NCBI GenBank assembly: GCA_029261695.1 | Contig: JAJDAV010000030.1 | Coordinates: forward strand, 1 to 53,164 | Reading direction: 5' to 3' | Source of the DNA: Nitrospinaceae bacterium | GTDB taxonomy: Bacteria; Nitrospinota; Nitrospinia; Nitrospinales; VA-1 | DNA: 53,164 bases | Shown: positions 41,843 through 51,224 of the stretch, piece by piece | Layout of the letters: each line of letters begins with the position of its first letter | Position numbering within the stretch: position 1 is the stretch's first letter | Notes under the pieces: model-generated | Seen by the model: only the letters and a program-made list of their open reading frames with translations | The model's database searches: none | Told to the model about the DNA's origin: nothing | Position numbers and translations under genes: made by a program

Positions 41843-43209
41843 GAAAAACACAAAAGATTCATTTTATCGGAATCGGAGGTTCGGGAATGAGCGGAATCGC
41901 TGAAGTTTTAATTAATCAAGACTACGAAGTAAGTGGTTCGGATCAATCGAAATCTTCTGTGACTGATCATCTGGAATCCTTGGGTGCTGATATTAGCTTC
42001 CAGCATATGCCGGAAAACGTACGCGACAAACATGTGGTGGTGGTTTCCAGTGCTATCCGAAATGACAACCCTGAAGTTAAAGCAGCCAGAGAACAAATGA
42101 TTCCGGTAATACCCAGAGCAGAAATGTTGGCCGAGCTTATGCGAATGAAACATGGAATCGCAATTGCGGGGACTCATGGAAAAACAACCACTACTTCTCT
42201 GGTGGCAACAGTATTGGCAGGAGGTCATCTGGACCCAACAGTAATTGTTGGAGGAAAACTCAAGAACATGGGTGGACATGCAAAATTAGGACAAAGCAAA
42301 TTCCTGGTTGCTGAAGCAGATGAAAGCGATGGGTCTTTTTTAAAGCTCTCTCCCACTCTTGCAGTGGTGACTACGTTGGATGAGGAGCATATGGATTTTT
42401 ATCACAATATGCAGAATATGAAATCAGCTTTTCTGGAATTTTTAAACAGTGTTCCTTTTTATGGAACAGCTATTTTATGTCTGGATGATCCAAATCTACA
42501 ATCGCTTCTACCAAAAATTGAAAAAAGAACCATTACCTACGGTCTAAAGACTCAAGCGGATTATACAGCGCGGGAAATATCCTTTAGTGGACTGAAAACA
42601 AATTTCACCGTTTACCATCAGGGCAAAAAACTTGGAAACATTTCATCCAGCTCTTTAGGAAACCACAATGTCTGTAACACATTAGCAGCGATCGCCGTGG
42701 GAATGGAGTTGAATATGGAGTTCCCTGCAATCGTTGATGCTCTTAAAAATTTCACAGGTGTTCAACGCCGATTCGAAATCCTAATGCAATCAGAATCAGT
42801 AATTATCGTGGATGATTATGGTCACCATCCCGCAGAAATTCAGGCCACCTTGGAAACAGCAAAAAATGTCTGGCCGAATCGAAAATTAGTAGTGATTTTT
42901 CAGCCGCATCGTTTTTCTAGAACCCAGCATCTTTTGGAAAATTTTTACTCATCATTTAATGATGCAGACGAATTAATTCTTTTAGATATCTATGGCGCCG
43001 GCGAAAAACCTATAGACGGAATTGACTCGCGAAATATGGCACAAGGAGTTCGAGAGTTTGGACATAAACACGTGGACCATATAGAAAGTTTGGATTCTGT
43101 GGTTCCACATTTAAAAAATTCTCTGCAACCCGGAGATGTAGTTTTAACTCTGGGAGCAGGAAATATCGGGGAATTGGCACACAAGCTTGCCGCTCAATTC
43201 CATGATTGA
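41833..43209 (+). CDS. murC: UDP-MurNAc:L-alanine ligase MurC
   Basis: MurC (458 residues from this start) adds the first stem-peptide amino acid, L-alanine. It shows IHFIGIGGSGMSGIAEVL, the ATP site IAGTHGKTTTTSLVA, LVAEADESDGSFL and VDDYGHHPAEIQATL. The start MFLGKTQKIHFIG is preferred; the frame stays open to 41758 inside murG. It overlaps the murG end by ten bases and may couple to murB downstream. Confidence 0.96.
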   Translation: MFLGKTQKIHFIGIGGSGMSGIAEVLINQDYEVSGSDQSKSSVTDHLESLGADISFQHMPENVRDKHVVVVSSAIRNDNPEVKAAREQMIPVIPRAEMLAELMRMKHGIAIAGTHGKTTTTSLVATVLAGGHLDPTVIVGGKLKNMGGHAKLGQSKFLVAEADESDGSFLKLSPTLAVVTTLDEEHMDFYHNMQNMKSAFLEFLNSVPFYGTAILCLDDPNLQSLLPKIEKRTITYGLKTQADYTAREISFSGLKTNFTVYHQGKKLGNISSSSLGNHNVCNTLAAIAVGMELNMEFPAIVDALKNFTGVQRRFEILMQSESVIIVDDYGHHPAEIQATLETAKNVWPNRKLVVIFQPHRFSRTQHLLENFYSSFNDADELILLDIYGAGEKPIDGIDSRNMAQGVREFGHKHVDHIESLDSVVPHLKNSLQPGDVVLTLGAGNIGELAHKLAAQFHD

Positions 43210-43238
43210 CAGCCCCAAAACAGAGAGGACTTTCATTT

Positions 43239-44294
43239 ATGTTGAACGAAGCATGGAAACGAAGATTAATTCATATCGCACATTCTGGATCTGGGAAAGA
43301 ATTTAATCTCAAAACCAGAATGGAGTTTCCGAAAACCGTTCTGGGACAAAAAATTAATCAGAGTAAAACTATGACCCAAACATTTCCCTGGTTACACAAA
43401 ATAAAAGGCAAAGTCCTTCAAGACGAGTTACTTGCTAGCCATACTTCCATTCAAATTGGAGGCCCTGCAGATGTTTTGATATACCCCGAAGACACGCGGG
43501 ATATACAAACCATTTTAAAAAACAGAGGGAAAACCCCCATATATATTTTAGGGGAAGGAAGCAATTTATTAGCAAGCGACCGTGGAATCAGAGGGATAGT
43601 TATCTCCTTAAAAGATTGTTTTAAAGAAATAAAGCGCCCTCTTTTCTTCAAAAAAGAAGAAGGACAAAGACGAGCCGTTATAAAAGTGGGCGCGGGCGCG
43701 AAAATGTCCTACCTGGCAAAACATGCCGCCCGCTTTTCTTTAACGGGAATTGAGCAACTCGTAGGCATACCTGGTTCTTTGGGAGGTTCGGTAGTTATGA
43801 ATGCAGGAGCGGAAGGAGTGGAAATAGGCTCAGTTCTTCGTAGCGTAACTCGAATTACCCGAAACGGTGAAATCGAAACATTAAAACGTCAAGATCTAAA
43901 CTTCGAGTACAGAAAAACTATTTTCCCTGATGAAGCAGGAATAATTATTGAGGCCGAAATTGAACTGGCAGAAGGTGATCGATCAGAAATTATGGCGACA
44001 ATGGACCGCCATCTTTCAAGAAGGTCGCAAACTCAACCGTTAACCATTCCAAATTCAGGTTCTATTTTTAAAAACCCTGAAGGAGATGCTGCCGGACGAA
44101 TCATTGAATCTGTTGGACTTAAAGGCTATTCCATTGGGAAAGCGGGTGTATCCATTCGCCATGCGAATTTCATAGTGAACAAAGGTGGGGCCTCAGCGAA
44201 AGATGTCACTCAGTTGATCAAGCACATCCAAAAAGAGGTGAAAGAAAAAACCAATATCGACCTGCAAACTGAGATTGTGATCTTGGGAGATTAA
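43239..44294 (+). CDS. murB: UDP-N-acetylenolpyruvoylglucosamine reductase MurB
   Basis: MurB (351 residues here) reduces enolpyruvyl-UDP-GlcNAc to UDP-MurNAc with FAD and NADPH. It has the FAD-binding segment ILGEGSNLLASDRGIRG, GIEQLVGIPGSLGGSVVMNA, and the end SIFKNPEGDAAGRIIES with GASAKDV. It lacks the long insertion of type I MurB and looks like type II. I start at the ATG with AGAGGA nine bases upstream; this gives an N-terminal extension of about 44 residues before TQTFPWLHKI, where most type II enzymes begin (ATG at 43371). A TTG start at 43206 is a third option. Confidence 0.93.
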   Translation: MLNEAWKRRLIHIAHSGSGKEFNLKTRMEFPKTVLGQKINQSKTMTQTFPWLHKIKGKVLQDELLASHTSIQIGGPADVLIYPEDTRDIQTILKNRGKTPIYILGEGSNLLASDRGIRGIVISLKDCFKEIKRPLFFKKEEGQRRAVIKVGAGAKMSYLAKHAARFSLTGIEQLVGIPGSLGGSVVMNAGAEGVEIGSVLRSVTRITRNGEIETLKRQDLNFEYRKTIFPDEAGIIIEAEIELAEGDRSEIMATMDRHLSRRSQTQPLTIPNSGSIFKNPEGDAAGRIIESVGLKGYSIGKAGVSIRHANFIVNKGGASAKDVTQLIKHIQKEVKEKTNIDLQTEIVILGD

Positions 44295-44408
44295 ATTCGG
44301 AGGAATTTTTAATTTAGGTCCGCGCAAAGGTAACCCCTCCTTCCTTTGCTCCCGGCCCTTTTGGCCAAGGGCCGGGGTGGATCTATCATTCTAAAGTTGG
44401 AAAAGTTT
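44295..44408 (+). other. murB-ddl gap with strong GC-rich hairpin
   Basis: CCCGGCCCTT (44351-44360) and AAGGGCCGGG (44367-44376) form a perfect 10-bp stem with loop TTGGCC. No U-run follows, so it is not a standard terminator. It is the only sizeable gap within the later dcw cluster. A CCCCTCC-rich flank suggests an interspersed element. Confidence 0.6.
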
Positions 44409-45332
44409 TTGAAAAATATTGAAGAAAAAAAAATAGGCGTCCTAATGGGAGGCTTGTCATCAGAACGGGAAATTTCGTATTTAACCGGAAACTCTGTTTT
44501 AGAAGCCATGAACAGAAAAGGTTTAAAAGTTTCCCCTATTGATGTGGATCAAAACATAGCAAGTTGCCTTCAAAATATTGATCTGGCTTTCATCGCATTG
44601 CATGGCACTTATGGAGAAGACGGTTGTATTCAAGGATTACTGGAATATTTTCAAATACCCTACACAGGCCCAGGAGTTACAGGCAGTGCTTTGGCTTATG
44701 ACAAATTAAAATCAAAGGAAATTTTTAAATTTCATGGAATACCCACGGCAGATTATGAGGTGTTTTATAGAAACCAGGATCAGCCTATCGAGAGAACTCT
44801 GGGTCTACCCGTTGTGGTTAAACCAACCAACCAGGGCTCCAGCTTTGGTGTAAGCATTGTTAAGAAAGAAGATCAATGGGAACCTGCATTGGAAAGTGCA
44901 TTTAAATATTCTGAAGAGATTATTGTGGAAAATTTTATCGACGGAAAACTTCTTGCGATTGGAATGAAGGGTGAAGAACCTATGCCCATCGTTCAAATTC
45001 TTCCTAAATCTGGATTTTATGATTATGAAGCCAAGTACACTTCAGGAAAAACCGAATATCAATGCCCAGCTAATTTAACCAACACTGAGATTAAAAATTG
45101 CAATGATGTGGCAATAAATGTTTTTAGAGCACTGCGAGGGCGAGGTTTACCCCGAGTCGATATCATCTTAGATGCCAAGGGAACACCGTATGTTCTGGAG
45201 ATGAATACCATACCAGGGATGACGCCCACCAGCCTCTTACCAATGGCCGCTTCAAAAATTGGAATGGATTTCGATGACCTGGTAATGGAAATTTTAAACT
45301 CAGCACAATTAGACTATGGAGATCAAGCATGA
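44409..45332 (+). CDS. ddl: D-alanine-D-alanine ligase
   Basis: Ddl (307 residues from this start) makes D-Ala-D-Ala for MurF using ATP. It has IGVLMGGLSSEREISYLTGN, LALHGTYGEDGCIQGLLE-like DLAFIALHGTYGEDGC, the ATP-grasp segment PVVVKPTNQGSSFGV and VLEMNTIPGMTPTSLLP. The start is uncertain: TTG codons occur at 44409, 44397 and 44346. I choose 44409 because it matches the family N terminus; 44346 lies at the base of a strong hairpin. ddl ends in ATGA overlapping ftsQ. Confidence 0.95.
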   Translation: MKNIEEKKIGVLMGGLSSEREISYLTGNSVLEAMNRKGLKVSPIDVDQNIASCLQNIDLAFIALHGTYGEDGCIQGLLEYFQIPYTGPGVTGSALAYDKLKSKEIFKFHGIPTADYEVFYRNQDQPIERTLGLPVVVKPTNQGSSFGVSIVKKEDQWEPALESAFKYSEEIIVENFIDGKLLAIGMKGEEPMPIVQILPKSGFYDYEAKYTSGKTEYQCPANLTNTEIKNCNDVAINVFRALRGRGLPRVDIILDAKGTPYVLEMNTIPGMTPTSLLPMAASKIGMDFDDLVMEILNSAQLDYGDQA

Positions 45333-46225
45333 GCTTTGCTGTAGCCAGGCAAAAAGGACCTGCCGCCGCATGGGACGATCTTCGGTCTGAAAGAAATAAA
45401 AAACGCAAGCGCGGCAGTGCTTTTAACTCAAAGAATCCAAGCAAGCCCAAAATCGGTACTTGGGGCCGCGCTTTGGCTGAGCTTGCATCAAAGCTTTTTC
45501 TAGCAGGAGTCGTAGGGTATCTGATTTTTGCGGGATACAATTTTTTAATCTCGACACCTAGATTTCAAATTCAGGAAGTCTCTTTCCAAGGGAATCAGGT
45601 CTTGAGTAATTCAGAAATTTTTGATTGGCTGGGCCCAATACAAGGTGAAAATCTGATCGCAATTGATTTGGCGAGTTTGAACCAACGACTCTCAGAGCAC
45701 CCTTGGGTGCAATCTTCATCCATCCAAAGAAATTTCCCGCAAGGGTTGGAGTTTGAACTTACTGAAAGAGTTCCTTATGCAAGAATCAAAAAAGACCAAA
45801 TTTATTTAATGGATAATTTTGGTGTCATTCTTTCACCTGAAAGACCTGAATATAAGCATCTGCCTCTAATCGTCCTACAGGAGACCAAAGAAAAGGATTT
45901 ATTAAATGGAAAAGTATTACACAGCCTTAAAACAATGCACTACTTTAATAAACTTCCATTCTTTAAAAACAATCCACTGGATGCAGCAGAGCTAGTAGGT
46001 CATTCCAGAGTTCATTTCATTACCAAAAATCGAGATCTTCAAATTCAAATGTCTATGGACGCGCTAAAAGAGGGCCATAAAAACTTTATGATAATCCTCG
46101 ATTCACTTGAAGAAGAAAATCTAAATTTTAAAATGATAGACCTTTCATTTAAAAACCAGGTTGTTATTAGAGAAAATTTTATACCAAGCAAAACATTAAT
46201 TTCGACAAAGAATCAAACCAACTAG
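45329..46225 (+). CDS. ftsQ: Cell division protein FtsQ
   Basis: FtsQ (298 residues) bridges early and late division proteins at the septum. It has a basic cytoplasmic part (about 1-60), one membrane span (LFLAGVVGYLIFAGYNFLIS), a POTRA domain (ISTPRFQIQEVSFQGNQVLS) and the beta domain with HPWVQSSSIQRNFPQGLEFE and LTERVPYARI. The ATG overlaps the ddl stop by four bases (ATGA). Length is typical. Confidence 0.93.
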   Translation: MSFAVARQKGPAAAWDDLRSERNKKRKRGSAFNSKNPSKPKIGTWGRALAELASKLFLAGVVGYLIFAGYNFLISTPRFQIQEVSFQGNQVLSNSEIFDWLGPIQGENLIAIDLASLNQRLSEHPWVQSSSIQRNFPQGLEFELTERVPYARIKKDQIYLMDNFGVILSPERPEYKHLPLIVLQETKEKDLLNGKVLHSLKTMHYFNKLPFFKNNPLDAAELVGHSRVHFITKNRDLQIQMSMDALKEGHKNFMIILDSLEEENLNFKMIDLSFKNQVVIRENFIPSKTLISTKNQTN

Positions 46226-46240
46226 AAGGGGATAGGACGC

Positions 46241-47473
46241 ATGTCCAAAAAAAGTAATTACATTGTCGGGTTAGATATTGGGACCACAAAAATCTGCTGC
46301 ATCATTGGTGAAGTTATCGATGATGAAAAAATAGATATCATAGGTCTCGGTCAGTATCCATCAAAAGGGCTTAGAAAAGGGGTTGTAGTCAATATCGACA
46401 GCACTGTCGAGTCCATCAAAAATGCGGTTGAAGAAGCCGAACTCATGGCTGGCTGTGAAATCGATTCAGTTTATGTGGGTATCGCTGGTGGTCATATCAA
46501 TAGCCTTAACAGCCATGGAATTATTGCGGCCAAGGGCAGGGAAATTAACCAGAAAGATGTCGACAGGGTGATTGAGGCAGCGAAGGCAATTGCGATTCCC
46601 CTAGACCGCGAAGTGATCCATGTTCTTCCCCAGGAATATATCGTTGACAATCAAGATGGGATAAAAACTCCGCTTGGAATGGCTGGAGTCCGTCTTGAAG
46701 CTAAAGTGCATATCGTTACCGCAGCCGTAACATCGGCACAAAATATCGTTAAATGTGTCAACAAGGCAGGCTTGGGAGTGTCAGACATCGTATTGGAGCA
46801 ACTCGCATCCAGCGAATCTGTTCTATCACAAGATGAAAGAGAACTGGGTGTTGCCATGATCGATATTGGTGGGGGAACATCTGACCTTGCAATTTTTTAT
46901 CAAGGTGCAATCAAACACACTTCTGTCTTGACCATTGCAGGCGCGCAAATGACCAATGATATTGCCATTGGTCTCCGCACACCCAATGCCGAAGCAGAAA
47001 AAATCAAGCATTCCTTTGGGTGCGCCTACTCACCCTTAATAGCGGAAGGCGACAACATTGAAGTGCCTAGCGTAGGAGGAAGAGATGCTAGAACGGTACC
47101 TAGACAAATTTTAAGTGAAATCATTGAAGCGCGAACGCGTGAGATGTTCGAATTACTCGATCATGAAATAAATGAGTCGGGATATAGAGAAATTATTTCA
47201 TCTGGAGTTGTTCTTACAGGTGGCGTTGCAAGTATGCATGGAATGGCTGAATTGGCTGAGGACGTCTTTCAATCCCCAGTTAGAATTGGGACCCCGATAG
47301 GTCTTGGTGGGTTAATTGATGTAGTAAACAATCCCATGTATGCAACTTGTACAGGTTTGATCCAATACGGTTCAAAGAGAGTAAAAACCGGACCTGTGCG
47401 AGAGCTTCAAGGGCGAAATTTATTCGATAAAATTTTTTCACGTATGAAAGATTGGGCAGACGAATTTTTTTAA
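46241..47473 (+). CDS. ftsA: Cell division actin-like protein FtsA
   Basis: FtsA (410 residues) tethers FtsZ to the membrane and recruits later division proteins. It has the actin-fold phosphate 1 motif IVGLDIGTTKICCIIGE, AMIDIGGGTSDLAIF, VVLTGGVASMHGM and the C-terminal amphipathic tail LFDKIFSRMKDWADEFF that binds the membrane. A ribosome binding site (AGGA) sits just upstream. ftsZ follows after 15 bases. Confidence 0.97.
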   Translation: MSKKSNYIVGLDIGTTKICCIIGEVIDDEKIDIIGLGQYPSKGLRKGVVVNIDSTVESIKNAVEEAELMAGCEIDSVYVGIAGGHINSLNSHGIIAAKGREINQKDVDRVIEAAKAIAIPLDREVIHVLPQEYIVDNQDGIKTPLGMAGVRLEAKVHIVTAAVTSAQNIVKCVNKAGLGVSDIVLEQLASSESVLSQDERELGVAMIDIGGGTSDLAIFYQGAIKHTSVLTIAGAQMTNDIAIGLRTPNAEAEKIKHSFGCAYSPLIAEGDNIEVPSVGGRDARTVPRQILSEIIEARTREMFELLDHEINESGYREIISSGVVLTGGVASMHGMAELAEDVFQSPVRIGTPIGLGGLIDVVNNPMYATCTGLIQYGSKRVKTGPVRELQGRNLFDKIFSRMKDWADEFF

Positions 47474-47488
47474 AAAACGGAGGACAAC

Positions 47489-48649
47489 ATGAGTTCAATA
47501 GAGTTTGAAAATGAAAATGACTACTCGGCAACCATAAAGGTTGTTGGTGTAGGAGGTGGTGGTACCAATGCGGTCAACTCCATGGTTCGAGATAGCCTCC
47601 GTGGAGTGGAGTTTATTATCGCTAATACGGATTTACAGTCTCTGGAAAAATCAGAATGCCCTGAGAAAATCCAAATAGGCGGAGAACTAACTCGTGGACT
47701 GGGAGCAGGTTCCAGCCCTGAAACAGGGAGAGATGCCGCTGAGGAAAGTGAAAGCATTATTCGAGATATGCTCGAAGGTGCCGACATGGTTTTCATCACC
47801 GCTGGAATGGGTGGAGGAACCGGGACAGGTGCAGCTCCTGTTATTTCTAGAATCGCAAAAGAAACAGGAGCACTTACAGTAGGTGTTGTGACGAAACCGT
47901 TCGCATTTGAAGGGAAAAGAAGAATGCGACAGGCTGAAGAAGGAATCATGGAACTAAAAGAAGCAGTGGACACTTTAATAGTGATTCCTAACCAAAAGCT
48001 TTTAAGCTATGTTGGAAAACAAACTTCTTTCACCAGTGCCTTTTCTATGGTGGATGACATTCTCAAGCAAGCGGTTTGCAGTATCTCTGATTTGATTGTA
48101 ATCCCTGGGCTCATTAATCTCGACTTTGCCGATGTCAAATGCATCATGGGAAGCATGGGCAAAGCCCTTATGGGGAGTGGGATTGCTACGGGTGAGAACA
48201 GGGCAGTGGAAGCTGCACAAAAAGCAATTTCAAGCCCATTACTCGATGAAGCAACGGTTGATGGTGCTCAAGGTATTTTGATCAACATTACGGGCGGAGA
48301 AGATTTAACCCTGATGGAAATCAATGAAGCCTCGATGATGGTGCAGAAAAATGCCCATGATGATGCCCATATTATTTTTGGTGCAGTAATAGACCATAAA
48401 ATGGAAGGCGAAATGCGGGTAACTGTGATCGCTACTGGATTCGATAATGCAGCAACCCAATCTGTCAGCGAAAGACCTGCGTTGAAAAAGGTGGTTGGTG
48501 GCGACCCACATATGGAGGACGACGATGCGGCGCTATCTTATAAGCATCTAAAGTCATTGGCTTCATCTATAAAAGAAGAAAATCAAGACCCCGGGAATCT
48601 GAATGAAAACTTCGACATTCCCACGTTTCTGCGTAAACACGCCGATTAA
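47489..48649 (+). CDS. ftsZ: Cell division tubulin FtsZ
   Basis: FtsZ (386 residues) is the GTPase that forms the Z ring. It has [15 protein letters not shown], the tubulin signature [12 protein letters not shown] (about residues 107-118), the T7 loop [12 protein letters not shown] and the C-terminal peptide [11 protein letters not shown] that binds FtsA and ZipA-type partners. GGAGG precedes the ATG. It is the last gene of the cluster; a weak hairpin follows. Confidence 0.98.
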   Translation: MSSIEFENENDYSATIKVVGVGGGGTNAVNSMVRDSLRGVEFIIANTDLQSLEKSECPEKIQIGGELTRGLGAGSSPETGRDAAEESESIIRDMLEGADMVFITAGMGGGTGTGAAPVISRIAKETGALTVGVVTKPFAFEGKRRMRQAEEGIMELKEAVDTLIVIPNQKLLSYVGKQTSFTSAFSMVDDILKQAVCSISDLIVIPGLINLDFADVKCIMGSMGKALMGSGIATGENRAVEAAQKAISSPLLDEATVDGAQGILINITGGEDLTLMEINEASMMVQKNAHDDAHIIFGAVIDHKMEGEMRVTVIATGFDNAATQSVSERPALKKVVGGDPHMEDDDAALSYKHLKSLASSIKEENQDPGNLNENFDIPTFLRKHAD

Positions 48650-48672
48650 TTGTCACCCTTACCAGTGAAGCT

Positions 48673-48688
48673 GGCGGGGAAACCCGCC
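48673..48688 (+). other. Hairpin after ftsZ
   Basis: GGCGGG (48673-48678) and CCCGCC (48683-48688) pair across a GAAA loop. Only GTTTCC follows, so its efficiency as a terminator is doubtful. It may mark the ftsZ transcript end. Confidence 0.45.
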
Positions 48689-48729
48689 GTTTCCGGGTGG
48701 CTTAATCAGGTTGTTAAACTCAAACGAAT

Positions 48730-49521
48730 TTAACTATTCACATCCCAATTATAATCAAGGTAGGAAATTTTAATCTTGGAACGTTGTAATTCTTTTGCCG
48801 TCTCAGGTGAAACATAATTACTAATGTACTTCAACACCCCACCCCTGCTTTCAAAATCCTCCTCAAACCATTTAAAAATAGAAGACAAGTAGACTCGGTT
48901 TTTCTCCTTGTCAATTTTCATCCCTTTATCAGAAGATTTCAAAAATTTTATCATTTGGTCATCCAACTGCTCGCTCAACCTTTCCACATTGAATGCCTCG
49001 AGCCTGAGGTCAGGGCAACTGACGGATGCGCAAACTATAGCAACATGAATTCTAGGTTCATCCATTTTCCTTAAAATTTCATGTTCAATTTCATTTAGAG
49101 TTCGCTGCTTTCCCGCCACATTCCCTGCAGGTTTTTTCCAGACCGGACTGAAAAAACTCCCCGCATCCTTAATGCTTTTTATAGGGAAACGATCAGCCAC
49201 CATTTTTGCGGCAAGAATATTATAAGTATTAATCCAAAACACAAGTTTTTCATCTCGGGTTAATGACTCTGGTCGCGCCGAATTCAATCTGGAGACCAAT
49301 TTTTTAAAATCCCCGTCATTTTTTAAGCCCGCGTAACTGACAGCATTTATTGATATGCCAGCAACTTTTTTGGCGCTGACATGCTTTTTGATTATTGCGT
49401 CCCAATCTGAAAAATCAAAAGCCGCTACCGGAAAAATCCAGAGAAAAGTGACTATCCCAAAAATTGCTGAAATTGCAGCATATTTAATAGCCCTACTTCT
49501 TTTTGTTTTGGTCCTTGGCAT
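48730..49521 (-). CDS. DUF547 exported protein
   Basis: This 263-residue protein belongs to the DUF547 family of unknown function. Residues 1-34 are a Sec-type signal or anchor (basic start, then AAISAIFGIVTFLWIFPVAA). The domain shows EKLVFWINTYNILAAKMVAD, IHVAIVCASVSCPDLRLEAF and LSSIFKWFEEDFE, all typical of DUF547. It is convergent with the dcw cluster and has no obvious partner gene. It probably acts in the periplasm. Confidence 0.88.
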   Translation of the reverse strand: MPRTKTKRSRAIKYAAISAIFGIVTFLWIFPVAAFDFSDWDAIIKKHVSAKKVAGISINAVSYAGLKNDGDFKKLVSRLNSARPESLTRDEKLVFWINTYNILAAKMVADRFPIKSIKDAGSFFSPVWKKPAGNVAGKQRTLNEIEHEILRKMDEPRIHVAIVCASVSCPDLRLEAFNVERLSEQLDDQMIKFLKSSDKGMKIDKEKNRVYLSSIFKWFEEDFESRGGVLKYISNYVSPETAKELQRSKIKISYLDYNWDVNS

Positions 49522-49670
49522 AATCTGATCCCCATTGAATATTTCTTAAAATGATCTTTATTAAATTTTAGTACTTTCTTCGAGTTTTTCCTTACAAAAA
49601 AACAAAGCTTATATTTATAATGCATTATTCTAAGCTTGATATATCCCCCACATAATAAAAAGGCTGAAAA

Positions 49671-50531
49671 ATGCAATTTAGTCCTGATTGTTCAAAAGAC
49701 ATTCTATATATCTCTGATCTTGATGGGACGCTTTTACTTCCAGACGGGACATTTCCAGAAAAGTCCAAGGCTCGCCTGAATCATCTTATAAGCGATGGAA
49801 TGAAATTTACGATTGCCACCGCAAGAAATTATGATTCCGCTCACCCTATTTTAAAGGGGTTAAACATCGAGTTACCCGTTGTTTTGTTTAACGGTGTCTA
49901 TCTTGCTGATTTTCACACTGGAAATATACTGAAGCATACCCAATTCATAGACAAAGAAGTTGTGGATAGTATGTTGGAGCTAGCCCAATTGAATAATATT
50001 GAACCTTTTATTTATACATTTGGAGAGCAGCATCAGGTTTATTACCGCCAAGCCACCAATGCTGGCTCGCAAGCTTATTTAAACAGCCTTGAAAAAGATG
50101 GACGGGTAAAACAAGTACCCAACTTTCTATTTAAGGAGGATGAAGAAATATCCGGATTTTTATTGATAGGAACCTTAGAAAATTTAAACCCCATTTATCA
50201 GAGCCTTAATGAAAAACATTTTGACCATCTAAATTTGTATTTCGCCGAAGATGTTTCAATGAAAGGATATTTTTGGCTTCAATCCTTTCATCAGCAAGCT
50301 AACAAAGGAAACATGGTAGAACAATTGGTAGAACATATAAATTTTCCATTGAGCAAAACTCTTGTATTTGGTGACTATCTGAATGACTTGGATATGTTCC
50401 GAGTCGCCGGATATTCAGTCGCAATGGAAAATGCGTTGCCCGAAGTTAAAGAATCGGCCAATCAAATAATTGGTAGCAACAGCCAGGGTGCTGTTTTAGA
50501 TTTTCTTGAAACTGCCTGGGCAAAATCATAA
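49671..50531 (+). CDS. HAD-superfamily phosphatase, Cof type
   Basis: This 286-residue protein has the HAD motif I YISDLDGTLL (D16 and D18), motif II in FTIATARNY, a large C2 cap (about 85-190) and motif IV VFGDYLNDLDMF. That is the Cof/IIB type, which acts on sugar phosphates or nucleotides in the cytoplasm. It is preceded by AAAGGCTGAAA at the start. No substrate can be named, and neighbours do not help. Confidence 0.9.
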   Translation: MQFSPDCSKDILYISDLDGTLLLPDGTFPEKSKARLNHLISDGMKFTIATARNYDSAHPILKGLNIELPVVLFNGVYLADFHTGNILKHTQFIDKEVVDSMLELAQLNNIEPFIYTFGEQHQVYYRQATNAGSQAYLNSLEKDGRVKQVPNFLFKEDEEISGFLLIGTLENLNPIYQSLNEKHFDHLNLYFAEDVSMKGYFWLQSFHQQANKGNMVEQLVEHINFPLSKTLVFGDYLNDLDMFRVAGYSVAMENALPEVKESANQIIGSNSQGAVLDFLETAWAKS

Positions 50532-50596
50532 ACTTATTTAAAATATGTTATTAATGTTTGTATAATAGAAACTTAATATTTTTACTGGAACATCAA

Positions 50597-51175
50597 ATGT
50601 CTGAGCAGCCCAAGGAATCAGAAAAAACCATATATCAAAGGGATAAGACAGCCAAAGAGCCGCAAACCCCTGTCGAAAAACCAAAAACCCCAAATAAGCC
50701 CAAGCCAAAGGTTAAAAAGGTTTTCGTCCCCAAAAAAACCACCTTTACGACTGATAAGCCCATGGAGCACCGGGTTAGAAATATACGCTTAACATCTGAG
50801 GAATCTGCCAAGATGATTTGGGATATTCTGATAGATTTCCAGAATGATCTGGCAAAAGGAGAAATGGAAGACCCCGACAAACCTTTTCACGACTGGGAAA
50901 AGGTAGAAAAGTTTTTTACCCGCCTCGCCAAAAAATATAGCGTTTGTCAAAGTAAAAAGCTTGGAGGTGATCTAGGCTGGGTCTATCGGGGAATGACACT
51001 CCCCGAACAAGCAATGACTCCAGAACTTGTGGAAGAAATTATGGGCCTGGAAAAATTTGTGCTTCCCAACCCGATTAAAAGTAAGCTTGGTTTTCACCTA
51101 CTCATGATTTGCGAGAGCCAAGTTCACACTCCCCCAGAAAAGCTACCCGAAAAAGAAAGCCGTCCACTTTTTTAG
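50597..51175 (+). CDS. Cytoplasmic parvulin-like peptidyl-prolyl isomerase domain protein
   Basis: This 192-residue protein has a Pro/Lys-rich N-terminal tail (about 1-55) and then a parvulin-type domain. It reads VRNIRLTSEESAKMIWDILI, FTRLAKKYSVCQSKKLGGDLGW and KSKLGFHLLMICE. The GGDLGW segment and Ser/Cys preceding it are family marks. Parvulins isomerise peptidyl-prolyl bonds; no signal is seen, so it would act in the cytoplasm. A TTG start 13 codons upstream (50558) is possible. Confidence 0.82.
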   Translation: MSEQPKESEKTIYQRDKTAKEPQTPVEKPKTPNKPKPKVKKVFVPKKTTFTTDKPMEHRVRNIRLTSEESAKMIWDILIDFQNDLAKGEMEDPDKPFHDWEKVEKFFTRLAKKYSVCQSKKLGGDLGWVYRGMTLPEQAMTPELVEEIMGLEKFVLPNPIKSKLGFHLLMICESQVHTPPEKLPEKESRPLF

Positions 51176-51224
51176 TAGTGCCGAAGGTTTCCGACTTTCA
51201 GGCTGCCAACAGGAGAGGATGTAC

